DNA from: a virus
Virus record (IMG/VR): IMGVR_UViG_3300045453_000089
Coordinates: 1-23,344 of that record
Direction: 5' to 3' (one strand)
Length of the DNA stretch: 23,344 nucleotides
The position numbers were made by a program, and so were the translations under genes. Shown piece by piece: positions 1 to 7,719 of the stretch; the first letter of the stretch is position 1, and each line of letters opens with the position of its first letter. The notes beneath the pieces were generated by a model. That model ran no database searches and had not been told where the DNA came from. It saw only the letters and a program-made list of their open reading frames with translations.

Positions 1-327
1 ATGGCGCTCTACGAGCTGCGCACCTACACGCTCTATGTCGGCAAGATGGCCGAGGCCGTGAAGCTTTATCAGAAGTTCGGGTTCCCGGCGCTCGACAGGG
101 GCGGGCACGCAAGGAACCTCGTCGGTTACTTCCAAGGCGACACCGGCACGATCAACCAGCTCGTGCATCTCTGGAAGTTCACGGACGACGCCCACCGTCG
201 TGCCCATTGGGCCGCGGTCTTCGCCGATCCCGCCTTCATGGAAGGCTTCGCGGCGAAGTTCCGTCCGCTGGTCATGACCCAGGAGGTCAAGCTGCTGAAC
301 GCCGCGCCCTGGGGTCCTCACCCCTAG
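1..327 (+). CDS. NIPSNAP family protein
   Basis: This 108-residue protein opens with MALYELRTYTL and contains the segment VHLWKFTDDAHRRAHWAA, the pattern of the small NIPSNAP proteins. They form a dimeric alpha/beta barrel (ferredoxin-like) fold. The bacterial members are cytosolic proteins of unclear function, often near metabolic genes. The length matches single-domain bacterial members, so the gene looks complete. The window begins exactly at its ATG, so its ribosome binding site and upstream context cannot be seen. It is a host-type gene with no link to the phage genes that follow. Family assignment is good; a biochemical role cannot be given. Confidence 0.8.
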   Translation: MALYELRTYTLYVGKMAEAVKLYQKFGFPALDRGGHARNLVGYFQGDTGTINQLVHLWKFTDDAHRRAHWAAVFADPAFMEGFAAKFRPLVMTQEVKLLNAAPWGPHP

Positions 328-515
328 GGGAGTCCGCCAACGAGCAAGCGTCGTTACCCCTGACGGCCGCCGTGCCCGGCGACGGGCGCGATCCCTCCAC
401 TCCGGAGCGGAACGACCGTCCGGGCCTCCACATCGGAACGGTTGCCGCTCCCGGTCCGGCCGCGGGCACCGCACGGTCGCACGGCGCCCCGTCGACGGAG
501 TCGCCGGAGGGCGCG

Positions 516-734
516 ATGGTCCTGTTCATCCTGGTCGAGGGGCTGGCCCTGATGGCGGCCGGAGCCTTCATCCTGCATCGCTTCGGCGCGCGGCCGCTGC
601 CCGGCGCCGTCGCGCCGGGACCGGCCGCCGCGCCGCCCGATTCCGCCGACCAGGCCGATCGGGCCGGCTGGCATCTCGTGCTCGCCGGCCTCGCGGTGCA
701 GCTCGCCGCCGTCGCGCTGGCGGCCTTCGGCTGA
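516..734 (+). CDS. small two-helix membrane protein, unknown function
   Basis: This 72-residue reading frame starts at an ATG with a GGAGG at 506-510, five bases upstream. It has two hydrophobic segments, at roughly residues 2-20 (VLFILVEGLALMAAGAFIL) and 53-71 (WHLVLAGLAVQLAAVALAA). A Pro/Ala-rich linker joins them, so it is probably a small inner-membrane hairpin protein. A longer frame open from 207 overlaps the preceding gene and lacks a good ribosome binding site, so the short start is preferred. No family is recognised. It lies among host-type genes. Confidence 0.5.
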   Translation: MVLFILVEGLALMAAGAFILHRFGARPLPGAVAPGPAAAPPDSADQADRAGWHLVLAGLAVQLAAVALAAFG

Positions 735-819
735 GGCGTGCGCCCCGCGGCGGGCCGACCGCCGCGCGCACGGGCCCGGAATCCTGCTATCGTCGCCGCG
801 ACTGACGACGGAGCTGGTG

Positions 820-1320
820 ATGGCGGCCTCGCTGGGATTTTTGGGGAGGCGCGCCGTCATCCCCTGGGGCGCGGTCGCGGCGGCCGCTTCGATCCTGTCC
901 GGCTGCGTCTCCTCGTCGTCCGACCTGTCGCATCTTCCCGTGGTGCTGCGCGCGCCCTACGACACGCTGCCGCCGGCGCCGGCCGGCGCGACCGTGCGGG
1001 CCGGCGTGCCCGCGCCGATGACGCCGCTCCAGCAGGAGGCGGTGGTGAAGGGCGTCATGTTCTTCATGAAGGACGGCCCCTCGGTGCGCTTCCCCAACCT
1101 GCGGGCCGCGCGCGATGCGCGGGGCATCGTCACCGTCTGCGGCGAGGTCGACGGCCGCAACGGCGCCGGCCGGCCGGCCGGCTTCGCGCCCTTCATCGGC
1201 GTGCTGATGCCGCCGCCGCAGCGCAACGCCCTGCCCGATTTCGTGCTGGTCGAGATCGGCAGCACCGCGCGCGACCGCGCCGTCGTCGAGGGCCTCTGCC
1301 GCGAGAGCGGCGTCATCTGA
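820..1320 (+). CDS. putative lipoprotein, unknown function
   Basis: This 166-residue protein has an N-terminal signal sequence with positive residues (GRR), a hydrophobic stretch and the lipobox LSGC, whose cysteine is residue 29. This indicates lipidation and anchoring in the envelope. The start is the ATG at 820, with GGAG six bases upstream at 810-813; a GTG at 817 is too close to that site. The mature part contains AVVKGVMFFMKDGPSVRFPNLRAARD and IVTVCGEVDGRNGAG, a layout common in small alphaproteobacterial lipoproteins of unknown role. It is the last host-like gene before the phage cluster begins. Confidence 0.7.
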   Translation: MAASLGFLGRRAVIPWGAVAAAASILSGCVSSSSDLSHLPVVLRAPYDTLPPAPAGATVRAGVPAPMTPLQQEAVVKGVMFFMKDGPSVRFPNLRAARDARGIVTVCGEVDGRNGAGRPAGFAPFIGVLMPPPQRNALPDFVLVEIGSTARDRAVVEGLCRESGVI

Positions 1321-1352
1321 CCTGCCGCGCGCGATAGGATGCTTTTCCCGAT

Positions 1353-1410
1353 TTATCCACAGGATCGTGCTGCAGGTTCAGCAGGAATAGGCTAGGAAAA
1401 AGCCTACACT
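1353..1410 (+). promoter_or_regulatory. repeated 58-bp leader module, copy A
   Basis: First of three copies. It has TTATCCACA (1353-1361, a perfect match to the DnaA-box consensus), nine bases, a block starting TGCAGGTTCAGCAGGAATAG at 1371, and the -10-like hexamer TACACT at 1405-1410. A GATAGGA motif lies exactly 20 bases before the box, as in the copy at 11843. No convincing -35 hexamer sits 16-18 bases before the hexamer, so if this is a promoter it probably needs an activator or a dedicated sigma factor. It lies between the host lipoprotein and the small terminase. Confidence 0.6.
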
Positions 1411-1447
1411 GACGATCAGTGCGTCAGACCCGACAGATCAGACCCCA

Positions 1448-1480
1448 GGCCCGGACCGTCCGTCCGGGCCTTTCGTTTTC
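1448..1480 (+). terminator. leader hairpin with T-rich tail, before small terminase
   Basis: GGCCCGGAC (1448-1456) pairs perfectly with GTCCGGGCC (1462-1470) around a five-base loop and is followed by TTTCGTTTTC. This has the form of an intrinsic terminator. It lies 37 bases after the -10-like hexamer of leader copy A and directly upstream of the GGAGAA ribosome binding site at 1481, so it sits inside the leader of the terminase operon rather than after a gene. Confidence 0.6.
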
Positions 1481-1490
1481 GGAGAACCGC

Positions 1491-2006
1491 ATGAGCAGCA
1501 AGCCTGCCGGCCGCAAGGCCGGCCCGCGCGCGGCTGCGCGCAACAACGCACCGCAGCGCCGCACGCCCCATCTCCTGCGCGGCAAGCTCGACATCTTCAT
1601 CGAGGTCCTCGCCCGCACCGGCTCGGTCAGCCAGGCCGCCGAGGCGGCGGGTCTTGGCCGCACCCAGGTCTACGAGCGCCGCCGCACCCACAAGCGCTTC
1701 GCTACCGCCTGGAGCAGGGCGCTGTCGCTGGGCGTCGACAGCCTGCACGACAAGGCGATGCAGCGCGCCATGGAGGGCGAGGAGCGCGCCATCGTGCGCG
1801 GCGGCGAGGTGGTCGCCACCGAGCGTCGTGTCAGCGACGGCATGGTGAAGTTCCTGCTGAAGGCCCATCGCCCGGAATTCTCCGGCGCTGCGCCCGCGGC
1901 GTCCGCCTCCGAGCAGGAGGCGATGGCGAATCGCCTCAAGGCCGCCCGCGAGCGGCTGGAAGCGCACCGCGCACGCGAGGCGAAGAACAAAGGAGGCGGG
2001 TCGTGA
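1491..2006 (+). CDS. terminase small subunit (HTH DNA-binding)
   Basis: This 171-residue protein begins with a basic, disordered stretch (SSKPAGRKAGPRAAARNN). A helix-turn-helix follows at about residues 42-65 (TGSVSQAAEAAGLGRTQVYERR), typical of small terminase subunits that recognise the packaging site. The middle part contains SDGMVKFLLKAHRPEF, a signature often seen in these proteins. The C-terminus is a charged helix. The ATG at 1491 has GGAGAA at 1481-1486; an in-frame start at 1419 would put the leader hairpin inside the gene. The stop overlaps the GTG start of the large terminase (GTGA), indicating translational coupling. Confidence 0.85.
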   Translation: MSSKPAGRKAGPRAAARNNAPQRRTPHLLRGKLDIFIEVLARTGSVSQAAEAAGLGRTQVYERRRTHKRFATAWSRALSLGVDSLHDKAMQRAMEGEERAIVRGGEVVATERRVSDGMVKFLLKAHRPEFSGAAPAASASEQEAMANRLKAARERLEAHRAREAKNKGGGS

Positions 2007-3535
2007 AGGCCCGCCGCCGCACCGACCCGCTGACCGAGCAGGCCGAGACCATCGCCGCCCTGCGCCACGATCCGCTGGCCTTCGTCGAATGGGCGTTCCC
2101 GTGGGGCGAGCCCGGCCCGCTGGCCGCCTGCACCGGCCCCGAGAAGTGGCAGCGCGACGTGCTCGACGACATCGGCCACGCCCTGCGTGAAGGCAAAGGA
2201 CCGGTGCGCGTCGCCGTCGCCTCCGGCCATGGCGTCGGCAAGTCGGCGCTGGTCGCCTGGCTGGTCCTGTGGGCCGCCGTCACCGACCCCGCGACCCGCG
2301 GCGTCGTCACCGCCAACACCGAGACCCAGCTCCGCACCAAGACCTGGGCGGAGCTGGGGAAGTGGCATCGCCTGGCGCTGACCTCGAAGTGGAACGAGCT
2401 CGGCGCCACCTCGCTGGTCTCGACCCTGCCGGTCGAGGAGGGAGCCGGCCGCATCGACATGGTGCCGTGGTCGGCCTCCAACCCCGAGGCCTTCGCTGGC
2501 CTGCACAACAAGGGCAGCCGCGTGCTGCTGGTGTTCGACGAGGCCTCCTCGATCGCCGACTCGGTCTGGGAGACCGCCGAGGGCGCGCTGACCGACGCCG
2601 ACACCGAGATCGTCTGGCTGGCCTTCGGCAACCCGACGCGCACCACCGGCCGCTACCATGGCTGCTTCGGCCAGTTCCGTTCGCGCTGGATCGGCCGGAG
2701 GGTCGACTCGCGCACCGTGTCGCTGACCGACAAGCGCCAGATCGCGCAATGGATCGCCGACTACGGCGAGGAGTCCGACTTCGTGAAGGTCCGCGTGCTG
2801 GGCCAGTTCCCGCGCTCGGGCAACCTGCAGCTCATCGAGCCCGATGCGGTGCGCGAGGCGATGGACCGCGCGCCCGACCTTGCGGCCGAGCGGGGCCAGC
2901 CGCTGGTCATGGGCGTCGACGTCGCGCGCTTCGGCGCCGACCGCTCGGTGATCGTGCTGCGCCGCGGCCGCGACGCGAAGTCGTTCCCGATCGCGAAGTA
3001 CCAGGGCATGGACACCATGGCGCTCGCCGCGAAGGTGGCCGAGCGCGCCGCCGCCGAGCGGGTGAGGGCGGTGTTCGTCGACGAGGGCGGCTATGGCGGC
3101 CCGGTCGTCGACCGCCTGCGCCAGCTCGGCGTGCCCTTCGTGTTCGGCGTCAACTTCGCCGGCAAGCCCGAGACCTTCGGCCCCGAGGGCGCCAAGCCGC
3201 GCTACGCCAACAAGCGCGCCGAGATCTGGGGCAACCTCAGGGACTGGCTGGCGACCGGCTGCCTGCCCGACGATCCCGAGCTGATGGCCGACCTGACGGG
3301 CTGCCAATACGGCTACGACGCCAGGGGCCACATCCAGCTCGAGAAGAAGGAGGACATGAAGAAGAGGGGACTCGCCAGCCCCGACATCGGCGACGCGCTG
3401 GCGCTCACCTTCGCCTGGCCGGTGCACGGCCCCGCCTGGGACCTCGCCCCGGTGCAGCACACCTACGAGACCGACTACGACCTCTACGCCGAGTTCGACG
3501 AGGACTACTGGTGGGGTGATGACGAGGACGATTGA
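2003..3535 (+). CDS. terminase large subunit (ATPase/nuclease)
   Basis: This 510-residue DNA-packaging motor has both domains complete. The N-terminal ATPase shows a Walker A motif SGHGVGKSA (residues 74-82) and a Walker B VLLVFDE (174-180, D179/E180). The C-terminal RNase H-fold nuclease shows VMGVDVARFGAD (D306, D313), VFVDEGG (D360) and SPDIGDALALTF (D461, D464), the expected acidic metal ligands. It starts with GTG at 2003, overlapping the small subunit stop, with AGGAGG at 1991-1996. The C-terminus is acidic (DEDYWWGDDEDD). The last 31 bases overlap the end of a convergent minus-strand gene. Length and motifs agree with a functional enzyme. Confidence 0.95.
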   Translation: MKARRRTDPLTEQAETIAALRHDPLAFVEWAFPWGEPGPLAACTGPEKWQRDVLDDIGHALREGKGPVRVAVASGHGVGKSALVAWLVLWAAVTDPATRGVVTANTETQLRTKTWAELGKWHRLALTSKWNELGATSLVSTLPVEEGAGRIDMVPWSASNPEAFAGLHNKGSRVLLVFDEASSIADSVWETAEGALTDADTEIVWLAFGNPTRTTGRYHGCFGQFRSRWIGRRVDSRTVSLTDKRQIAQWIADYGEESDFVKVRVLGQFPRSGNLQLIEPDAVREAMDRAPDLAAERGQPLVMGVDVARFGADRSVIVLRRGRDAKSFPIAKYQGMDTMALAAKVAERAAAERVRAVFVDEGGYGGPVVDRLRQLGVPFVFGVNFAGKPETFGPEGAKPRYANKRAEIWGNLRDWLATGCLPDDPELMADLTGCQYGYDARGHIQLEKKEDMKKRGLASPDIGDALALTFAWPVHGPAWDLAPVQHTYETDYDLYAEFDEDYWWGDDEDD

Positions 3536-4083
3536 GAGCCACCACTAACCGTCCCCTCCGCCGCAGTGGATTCTCTCCAACGTGGCACAGCGAGTCTTGG
3601 ATAGATCACATGGAAGCAGATTGCCGACCAGATGCCTGTAGTGATGGCGCAAAGAAGGACGAGCAGCCCAAACCACAACGGTGCCATGACGGCCATCAAG
3701 AACATGGACATCAAACCTAAAGCAACGCCGCTCATTGCTTCTGCAGGACGGGAAGCCGCCATGGAGAGTCCGACGACGGCGCCCGAAATCGGGAATGCGA
3801 AAAGTGGCACGATGGCGGATTGCTTCAGGATCTGACGCGCCATGTTTGCGGGGCGCCGCTTCAAGTCGGATAGGGTCAATGTGTACGCCAGATAGCCGCC
3901 AATCCAGGTGCTGACGGCGCCAGAAAACGCAACCAGCTGCTCGACCCAGAAAGTCGAGGTGTGGTGGCCATCAATTGAAGGCGGTGAACTGTCGAATGCG
4001 ATTACGCCATTCATGACTGCGAATGTCAGGACAGCCAAACCGAAGCTGAACCACCGACGTTCACGACGGAATGGGGGACCCAT
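3505..4083 (-). CDS. multi-pass membrane protein, unknown function (cargo)
   Basis: This 192-residue minus-strand protein has four or five predicted transmembrane helices, at about residues 11-30, 46-68, 88-110 and 117-160 (the last probably two). Its tail is Ser-rich (GGSQSSSSSPHQ). No family is recognised. It starts at the ATG at 4083, with GGAAAG nine bases upstream. It runs against the phage genes and overlaps the 3' end of the large terminase by 31 bases. Together with the minus-strand gene upstream of it, it separates terminase from portal, which are normally adjacent. I infer acquired cargo (a moron), perhaps an envelope or exclusion function, but the sequence does not prove a role. 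Confidence 0.65.
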   Translation of the reverse strand: MGPPFRRERRWFSFGLAVLTFAVMNGVIAFDSSPPSIDGHHTSTFWVEQLVAFSGAVSTWIGGYLAYTLTLSDLKRRPANMARQILKQSAIVPLFAFPISGAVVGLSMAASRPAEAMSGVALGLMSMFLMAVMAPLWFGLLVLLCAITTGIWSAICFHVIYPRLAVPRWRESTAAEGTVSGGSQSSSSSPHQ

Positions 4084-4112
4084 CTACGGCATCTTTCCGG
4101 ACTTCGCGGCCG

Positions 4113-4658
4113 CTAGAGAGGAGAGGCGCAGGGCTGCCCAATCTCGGCATACCTTGCCATCGTCTCCCTGACCCAACCCTCTTTCTCCAATGGCCACTGC
4201 GCCACCTGCCAGCGAACATCCGGGCTGCTGGAGCGACGAGTGTAGTAAATGAATGCTTCGCCTGTGTAAGCCTTGGTCAAGGCCGCGTCGGGAATGACGC
4301 TGTTGAATGGGCCTTGGAACTTGAGGCCACCGTAGTGCCCGAAGCTGGGGGGCGACGGAGCTACCTCTGCATACGTTATTGCCGTCAGGGTATCCCCCGG
4401 GCCGAGAACTGGCCCGGCCTGTTCAAGGGCTCCAATTATCCGGTGGACTGCGATGCTCAGATCGACGCGAGTGCCGCGGCGGGATGCCGTCTCGGTCTGA
4501 CTTCTGACAGGTGTGGCCTTGGTGGCCTTGCCCACGAAGATGTAGTTCGCCAGGCACAGGATTTGTTCCGGTGAGGCCGGGCTGGTTGCCTCTGCCTTGG
4601 CAACGCACAGGCCCACGGCCGCCGACGCAAGGACCAGCAAGGATGTAATCCGCCTCAT
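4113..4658 (-). CDS. secreted protein of unknown function (cargo)
   Basis: This 181-residue protein has a clear Sec signal peptide: MRRITSLLVLASAAVGLCVA, with cleavage likely near AEA at residues 22-24. The mature part includes CLANYIFVGKATKATPV and FNSVIPDAALTKAYTGEAFI, suggesting a small beta-rich periplasmic or exported domain. No family is recognised. The start at 4658 is supported by GAGGTG a few bases upstream; the frame stays open further upstream, but that part runs into the portal gene on the other strand. It is likely co-transcribed with the minus-strand membrane protein that follows 29 bases later. A TTGTGG and CAGAAT pair in the 75 bases upstream could be a promoter, but this is weak. 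Confidence 0.65.
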   Translation of the reverse strand: MRRITSLLVLASAAVGLCVAKAEATSPASPEQILCLANYIFVGKATKATPVRSQTETASRRGTRVDLSIAVHRIIGALEQAGPVLGPGDTLTAITYAEVAPSPPSFGHYGGLKFQGPFNSVIPDAALTKAYTGEAFIYYTRRSSSPDVRWQVAQWPLEKEGWVRETMARYAEIGQPCASPL

Positions 4659-4731
4659 GATCACCTCGCCGATTATTCTGTAACAGACCTGCAACCGCCA
4701 CAAGGCGGCGCCTCCAAAGCAAGGACACGAC

Positions 4732-6126
4732 ATGCAATCCCCCTCACTCCGCCGCCATTGCGAGCGGCGGCTGGCGGCGCTCGACCGCGAGCGTTCGTCG
4801 TGGTTCGCGCACTGGCGCGAGCTCAGCGAATACATCCTGCCGCGTCGCGGCGCCTTCATCGGCGCGACGGCGCGCAGCAACCGCGGTGCCAAGCAGAACG
4901 GCAAGCTTCTCGACTCCACGGCCATGCTGGCCGCCCGCACCATGGCCTCGGGCCTGATGGCGGGCGTCACCTCGCCGACGCGGCCGTGGTTCCGCCTCGG
5001 CCTCGGCAGCCCGACGATCTCGGCGATCCCCGAGGTGCGTGCCTGGCTGGACGACGTGACGGCGCGCATGTTCCGCGTCTTCGCCCGGTCCAACCTCTAC
5101 AGCGCGCTGGCCGTCGCCTACGAGGAACTGGGCGTGTTCGGCACCGCCGCCGTGGTCGTGGTCGAGGACGCGAAGGAGGTCGTGCGCGCCTATCCGCTGA
5201 CCGTGGGCGAATACTGGCTGGGCGCGTCGGAGCGGCTGACCGTCAACACGCTCTACCGCTCGCTCGCCATGACGACCTTCCAGCTCGTCGAGCGCTTCGG
5301 CCGCGACGCCGTCTCCATACAGGTGCGCGAGCGCCACGATCGCGGCGAGTGGGACCACGAGGTCGAGGTGGTCCACTGCGTCGAGCCCAATCCCGACGCG
5401 GCGCCCTACGGCCGGTTCGGCCGCTTCCGCGAGGACATGCCGTTCCGCTCGGTCTGGTTCGAGAAGGCGGGCGCCGGCGAGGCCCTGCTCGACGTCGGCG
5501 GCTTCGAGGAGTTCCCGGCCTTCTGCCCGCGCTGGCACCTGATCGGCAACGACGTCTACGGCCGCTCGCCCGGCATGGACGCGCTGCCCGACGCCAAGAG
5601 CCTGCAGCGCATGCAGCAGAGGTTCGCCGAGGCGCTCGACAAGATGGTCCACCCGCCGCTGGTCGCGCCGCCCTCGATGCGCGGCGAGCGGGCCAGCCAG
5701 AAGCCGGGCACCATCACCTATGTGGCCGACACGACGGGGCAGGCGCTGCGCCCGGCCTACGACGTGAAGGTGCCGCTCGACCAGATGACGGCGGCCATCC
5801 GCGACCGCCAGCAGGCGGTGCGCGCGGCCTTCTATGCCGACCTGTTCCTGATGGCGACCCAGCTCGAGGAGGTGCGCAGCGCCACCGAGATCGCCGAGCG
5901 CCGCGAGGAGAAGCTGGTCATGCTGGGGCCGGTGCTGGAGCGTCTGCACGATGACCTGCTGGAGCCGCTGATCGGCCGGGTGTTCCAGATCATGTGCCGC
6001 AACGGCTACATCCCGCCGCCGCCGTTCGAGGAGCTGGACGGGATGAAGCTGCAGCCGGAATACGAGTCACCGATGGCGGCGATGCAGGTGGGGGTGTATT
6101 CGCGCGCTCTTGCCATGCCGCAATAG
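4732..6126 (+). CDS. portal (head-tail connector) protein, C-terminally truncated
   Basis: This 464-residue protein has the pattern of podovirus head-tail connector proteins. It begins with SLRRHCERRLAALDRERSSWFAHWRELSEYILPRRG, with SGLMAGVTSPTRPWFRL and LGVFGTAAVVVVED in the first third. A late segment reads ATQLEEVRSATEIAERREEKLVMLGPVLERL. The portal forms the dodecameric DNA channel at one capsid vertex. The start has AAGGA at 4721-4725. Family members I know continue well past the last recognisable part (LQPEYESPMAA), usually to over 520 residues. Here the frame turns into YSRALAMPQ and stops, exactly where GC content falls and cargo begins. The missing end was not found elsewhere in the window. 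Confidence 0.85.
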   Translation: MQSPSLRRHCERRLAALDRERSSWFAHWRELSEYILPRRGAFIGATARSNRGAKQNGKLLDSTAMLAARTMASGLMAGVTSPTRPWFRLGLGSPTISAIPEVRAWLDDVTARMFRVFARSNLYSALAVAYEELGVFGTAAVVVVEDAKEVVRAYPLTVGEYWLGASERLTVNTLYRSLAMTTFQLVERFGRDAVSIQVRERHDRGEWDHEVEVVHCVEPNPDAAPYGRFGRFREDMPFRSVWFEKAGAGEALLDVGGFEEFPAFCPRWHLIGNDVYGRSPGMDALPDAKSLQRMQQRFAEALDKMVHPPLVAPPSMRGERASQKPGTITYVADTTGQALRPAYDVKVPLDQMTAAIRDRQQAVRAAFYADLFLMATQLEEVRSATEIAERREEKLVMLGPVLERLHDDLLEPLIGRVFQIMCRNGYIPPPPFEELDGMKLQPEYESPMAAMQVGVYSRALAMPQ

Positions 6127-6241
6127 AACGACTGCCGTCGACGCGGCCTTCGTTTGTCAACCACCAATCTGACCCAAGCGAGTCCATTGTAGGTTTCTTG
6201 CCGCGACCAGAAAGCCGGTCGCACACCATTAGGAGAGCGCA

Positions 6242-6860
6242 ATGGCAACGACTGGACTAGTGACGAAAGAAGCTTCAGCGCCTAGCACAGCTTCAAAAGC
6301 TGAGGAGCCCATTCAAGCCCTATGGGACGCTTACAAGAGTGCGGAGCGAGCGTGGGAAGCGATCTCATCAGCGGCAGACAAGATGCGGTTTCTCGCGCGG
6401 AAACATCACCCAAAGCGGCCGGAGAATCTCTATGGCCGTCGGCCAGTCATCGACCGCCAAAGATGGCTATGAACTATTTCCGCTAACCGAGGAGCAACTC
6501 AAAGCAGGTAGGGCGTCAATGATCCGTATGTGGGGTCGGAAGTCCAAGGGGCTTGCGGGCTACGACAAGCGACTCAAAGATTTCAAGAGTTGGGAGGCAG
6601 CGTGCGTCAGTGTTGATGTGGCCTATGGGCGCCCCGCGTTGGAGGCGGCAGCTAGTCAGGCGTGGGAAAAGGTGATGAAGCTTGAGGATCGGATCGTCAA
6701 AACTCCTGCAAAAACCAATCAGGGAATCCTGCTGAAGTTGAGACTTGTCGATCAAATCGAGGGCTACACGGCAATCGCGAAGAAAGGAACAAGATCAACG
6801 GTACCGCGCGTTGTTGCCGGTCTAATCGTGGAGCTACAGCGTCGGTCCGTTCCTCAGTGA
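6242..6860 (+). pseudogene. unknown cytosolic protein, frameshifted
   Basis: Two overlapping frames appear to make one gene. The first starts at ATG 6242 (AGGAGA at 6231-6236), reads to a stop at 6472, and ends ENLYGRRPVIDRQRWL. The other frame carries on as KDGYELFPLTEEQLKAGR to a stop at 6860. Removing one C from the CC at 6457-6458 joins them as VIDRKDGYELF. The joined product would be about 205 residues, charged and helical, with a charged centre (GRKSKGLAGYDKRLKDFKSWEA). It resembles an uncharacterised alphaproteobacterial protein type that I recall but cannot name. GC is lower than in the phage genes, which suggests acquisition. It may be a true pseudogene or a sequencing error. Confidence 0.55.
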
Positions 6861-6974
6861 GGACGGTATGGGTTACGGAACTGCTGCACAGTGCCGCCAG
6901 TCTTCATTGCGGACCTCGCCACGAATGCGGTGCCTGTCGGTTGCGGGCGTCAATCGATGTTCATGTGGCTTGAG

Positions 6975-7032
6975 TTATCCGCAGAAACGAGTTGCAGATT
7001 CAGCAGGAATAGGCTAGGAAAAAACCTACACT
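6975..7032 (+). promoter_or_regulatory. repeated 58-bp leader module, copy B
   Basis: Second copy with the same internal spacing. The box is TTATCCGCA at 6975-6983 (one base off the DnaA consensus), followed by nine bases, then TGCAGATTCAGCAGGAATAG from 6993, one base different from copies A and D, and TACACT at 7027-7032. The hairpin follows 23 bases later, as in copy D. Confidence 0.6.
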
Positions 7033-7055
7033 GAAGATTGATGTATCGACGCCCT

Positions 7056-7110
7056 GCCCGGGGTTCCGCCTCAGATGCTGAGAGGCCGGAGCCGCCGGGC
7101 CTTTTCATTT
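7056..7110 (+). terminator. leader hairpin copy B
   Basis: GCCCGG (7056-7061) pairs with CCGGGC (7095-7100). Inside it, GGTTCCG pairs with CGGAGCC, and a distal CTCAG/CTGAG stem closes a short loop. CTTTTCATTT follows. The stem is about 18 base pairs with a bulge, in the form of a strong intrinsic terminator. It matches the hairpin at 8323 in 53 of 57 positions. Confidence 0.65.
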
Positions 7111-7208
7111 GGGCGTGCATCGGCCAGGTCCGAGGCATGAAATGTTCATCGGCGACCTCGGAACCGGCTCCTGGGAAGCTCGTTCAGTTATTTCGAATGA
7201 TTCGGTTA

Positions 7209-7236
7209 TTGCGTTTATGGAGAGGTGTCCTATATA
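7209..7236 (+). promoter_or_regulatory. candidate promoter of the toxin-antitoxin operon
   Basis: TTGCGT (7209-7214) and TATATA (7231-7236) are 16 bases apart, about 28 bases upstream of the antitoxin start and its AGGAGAG ribosome binding site (7251-7257). The -10 region runs into TACGTA, a small palindrome that could serve autoregulation by the antitoxin. The assignment is by pattern only. Confidence 0.4.
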
Positions 7237-7263
7237 CGTACTGACCGATGAGGAGAGAGTGTC

Positions 7264-7719
7264 ATGCCCCTCGATGGATCCCTTTCAGAGCGGCTCCCGA
7301 CGCGCGACGAAGCTGACAAGGCCAAGAAGGCAATCGCCACTCTTGCGGGGCAAACCGACAAGCAGGGGGCTCTCGTATTGCGTCTGGCGCCGGGTGGTGA
7401 AGCTTCCCGGGTCGAATTGCCGCCCGCGGTGAGCAAGCTGGTGCTCGATCTGCTTTTGCTGGTCAGCAAGGGCGAGGCGGTGACGCTCGTGCCGTTCGGG
7501 GCAGAGCTCTCCACCCAGGAAGCGGCGGATTTGCTGAACGTGTCCCGTCCGTTTCTCGTCAAGCTGATCGAGGAGGGCGAAATTCCCCACTTCAAGGTGG
7601 GAACTCACCGCCGGATCAAGGCCGAGGATTTGTTCAAGTACAAGCGTCGTCGCGACAAGATCCGTCACGATGCCCTGAACAAGCTCGCCTTGCTCGGCCA
7701 GGAAATCGACGCCGAATGA
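7264..7719 (+). CDS. antitoxin, excisionase-type HTH DNA-binding protein
   Basis: This 151-residue protein has a MerR/excisionase-like helix-turn-helix at residues 82-127: LSTQEAADLLNVSRPFLVKL, a short wing with GTHRRI, then a basic helix FKYKRRRDK. This architecture is common in antitoxins paired with PIN-domain toxins. The N-terminal part (residues 1-80) is helical and probably mediates dimerisation or toxin binding. The start has AGGAGAG six bases upstream. The stop overlaps the ATG of the next gene by four bases (ATGA), so the two proteins are translationally coupled. It probably represses its own operon by binding near the TATATACGTA promoter region. GC is lower than in the virion genes. 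Confidence 0.8.
   Translation: MPLDGSLSERLPTRDEADKAKKAIATLAGQTDKQGALVLRLAPGGEASRVELPPAVSKLVLDLLLLVSKGEAVTLVPFGAELSTQEAADLLNVSRPFLVKLIEEGEIPHFKVGTHRRIKAEDLFKYKRRRDKIRHDALNKLALLGQEIDAE

Larger units (their letters stand above)
6861..7263. other. intergenic region holding leader copy B and the TA promoter
   Basis: No gene is supported in these 403 bases. They hold leader module copy B, its hairpin and a candidate promoter for the toxin-antitoxin pair. Between 7111 and about 7130 the sequence loosely matches the start of the Bbp19 gene at 8378-8400 (for example TGCAT and GGCCAGG against TGCAT and GACCAGG), as if an older copy of that gene start was left here. Confidence 0.5.

Noticed and set aside
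207-734. Long frame spanning the end of the NIPSNAP gene and the small membrane protein
   Set aside because: Its first 100 residues overlap the NIPSNAP gene out of frame and look random; only the part from 516 has a ribosome binding site and membrane helices.
957-1316. Long minus-strand open frames across the + strand genes (for example opposite the lipoprotein, terminase, portal and capsid genes)
   Set aside because: They mirror GC-rich coding sequence, have Arg/Ala/Pro-rich low-complexity translations, and conflict with well-supported genes on the other strand.
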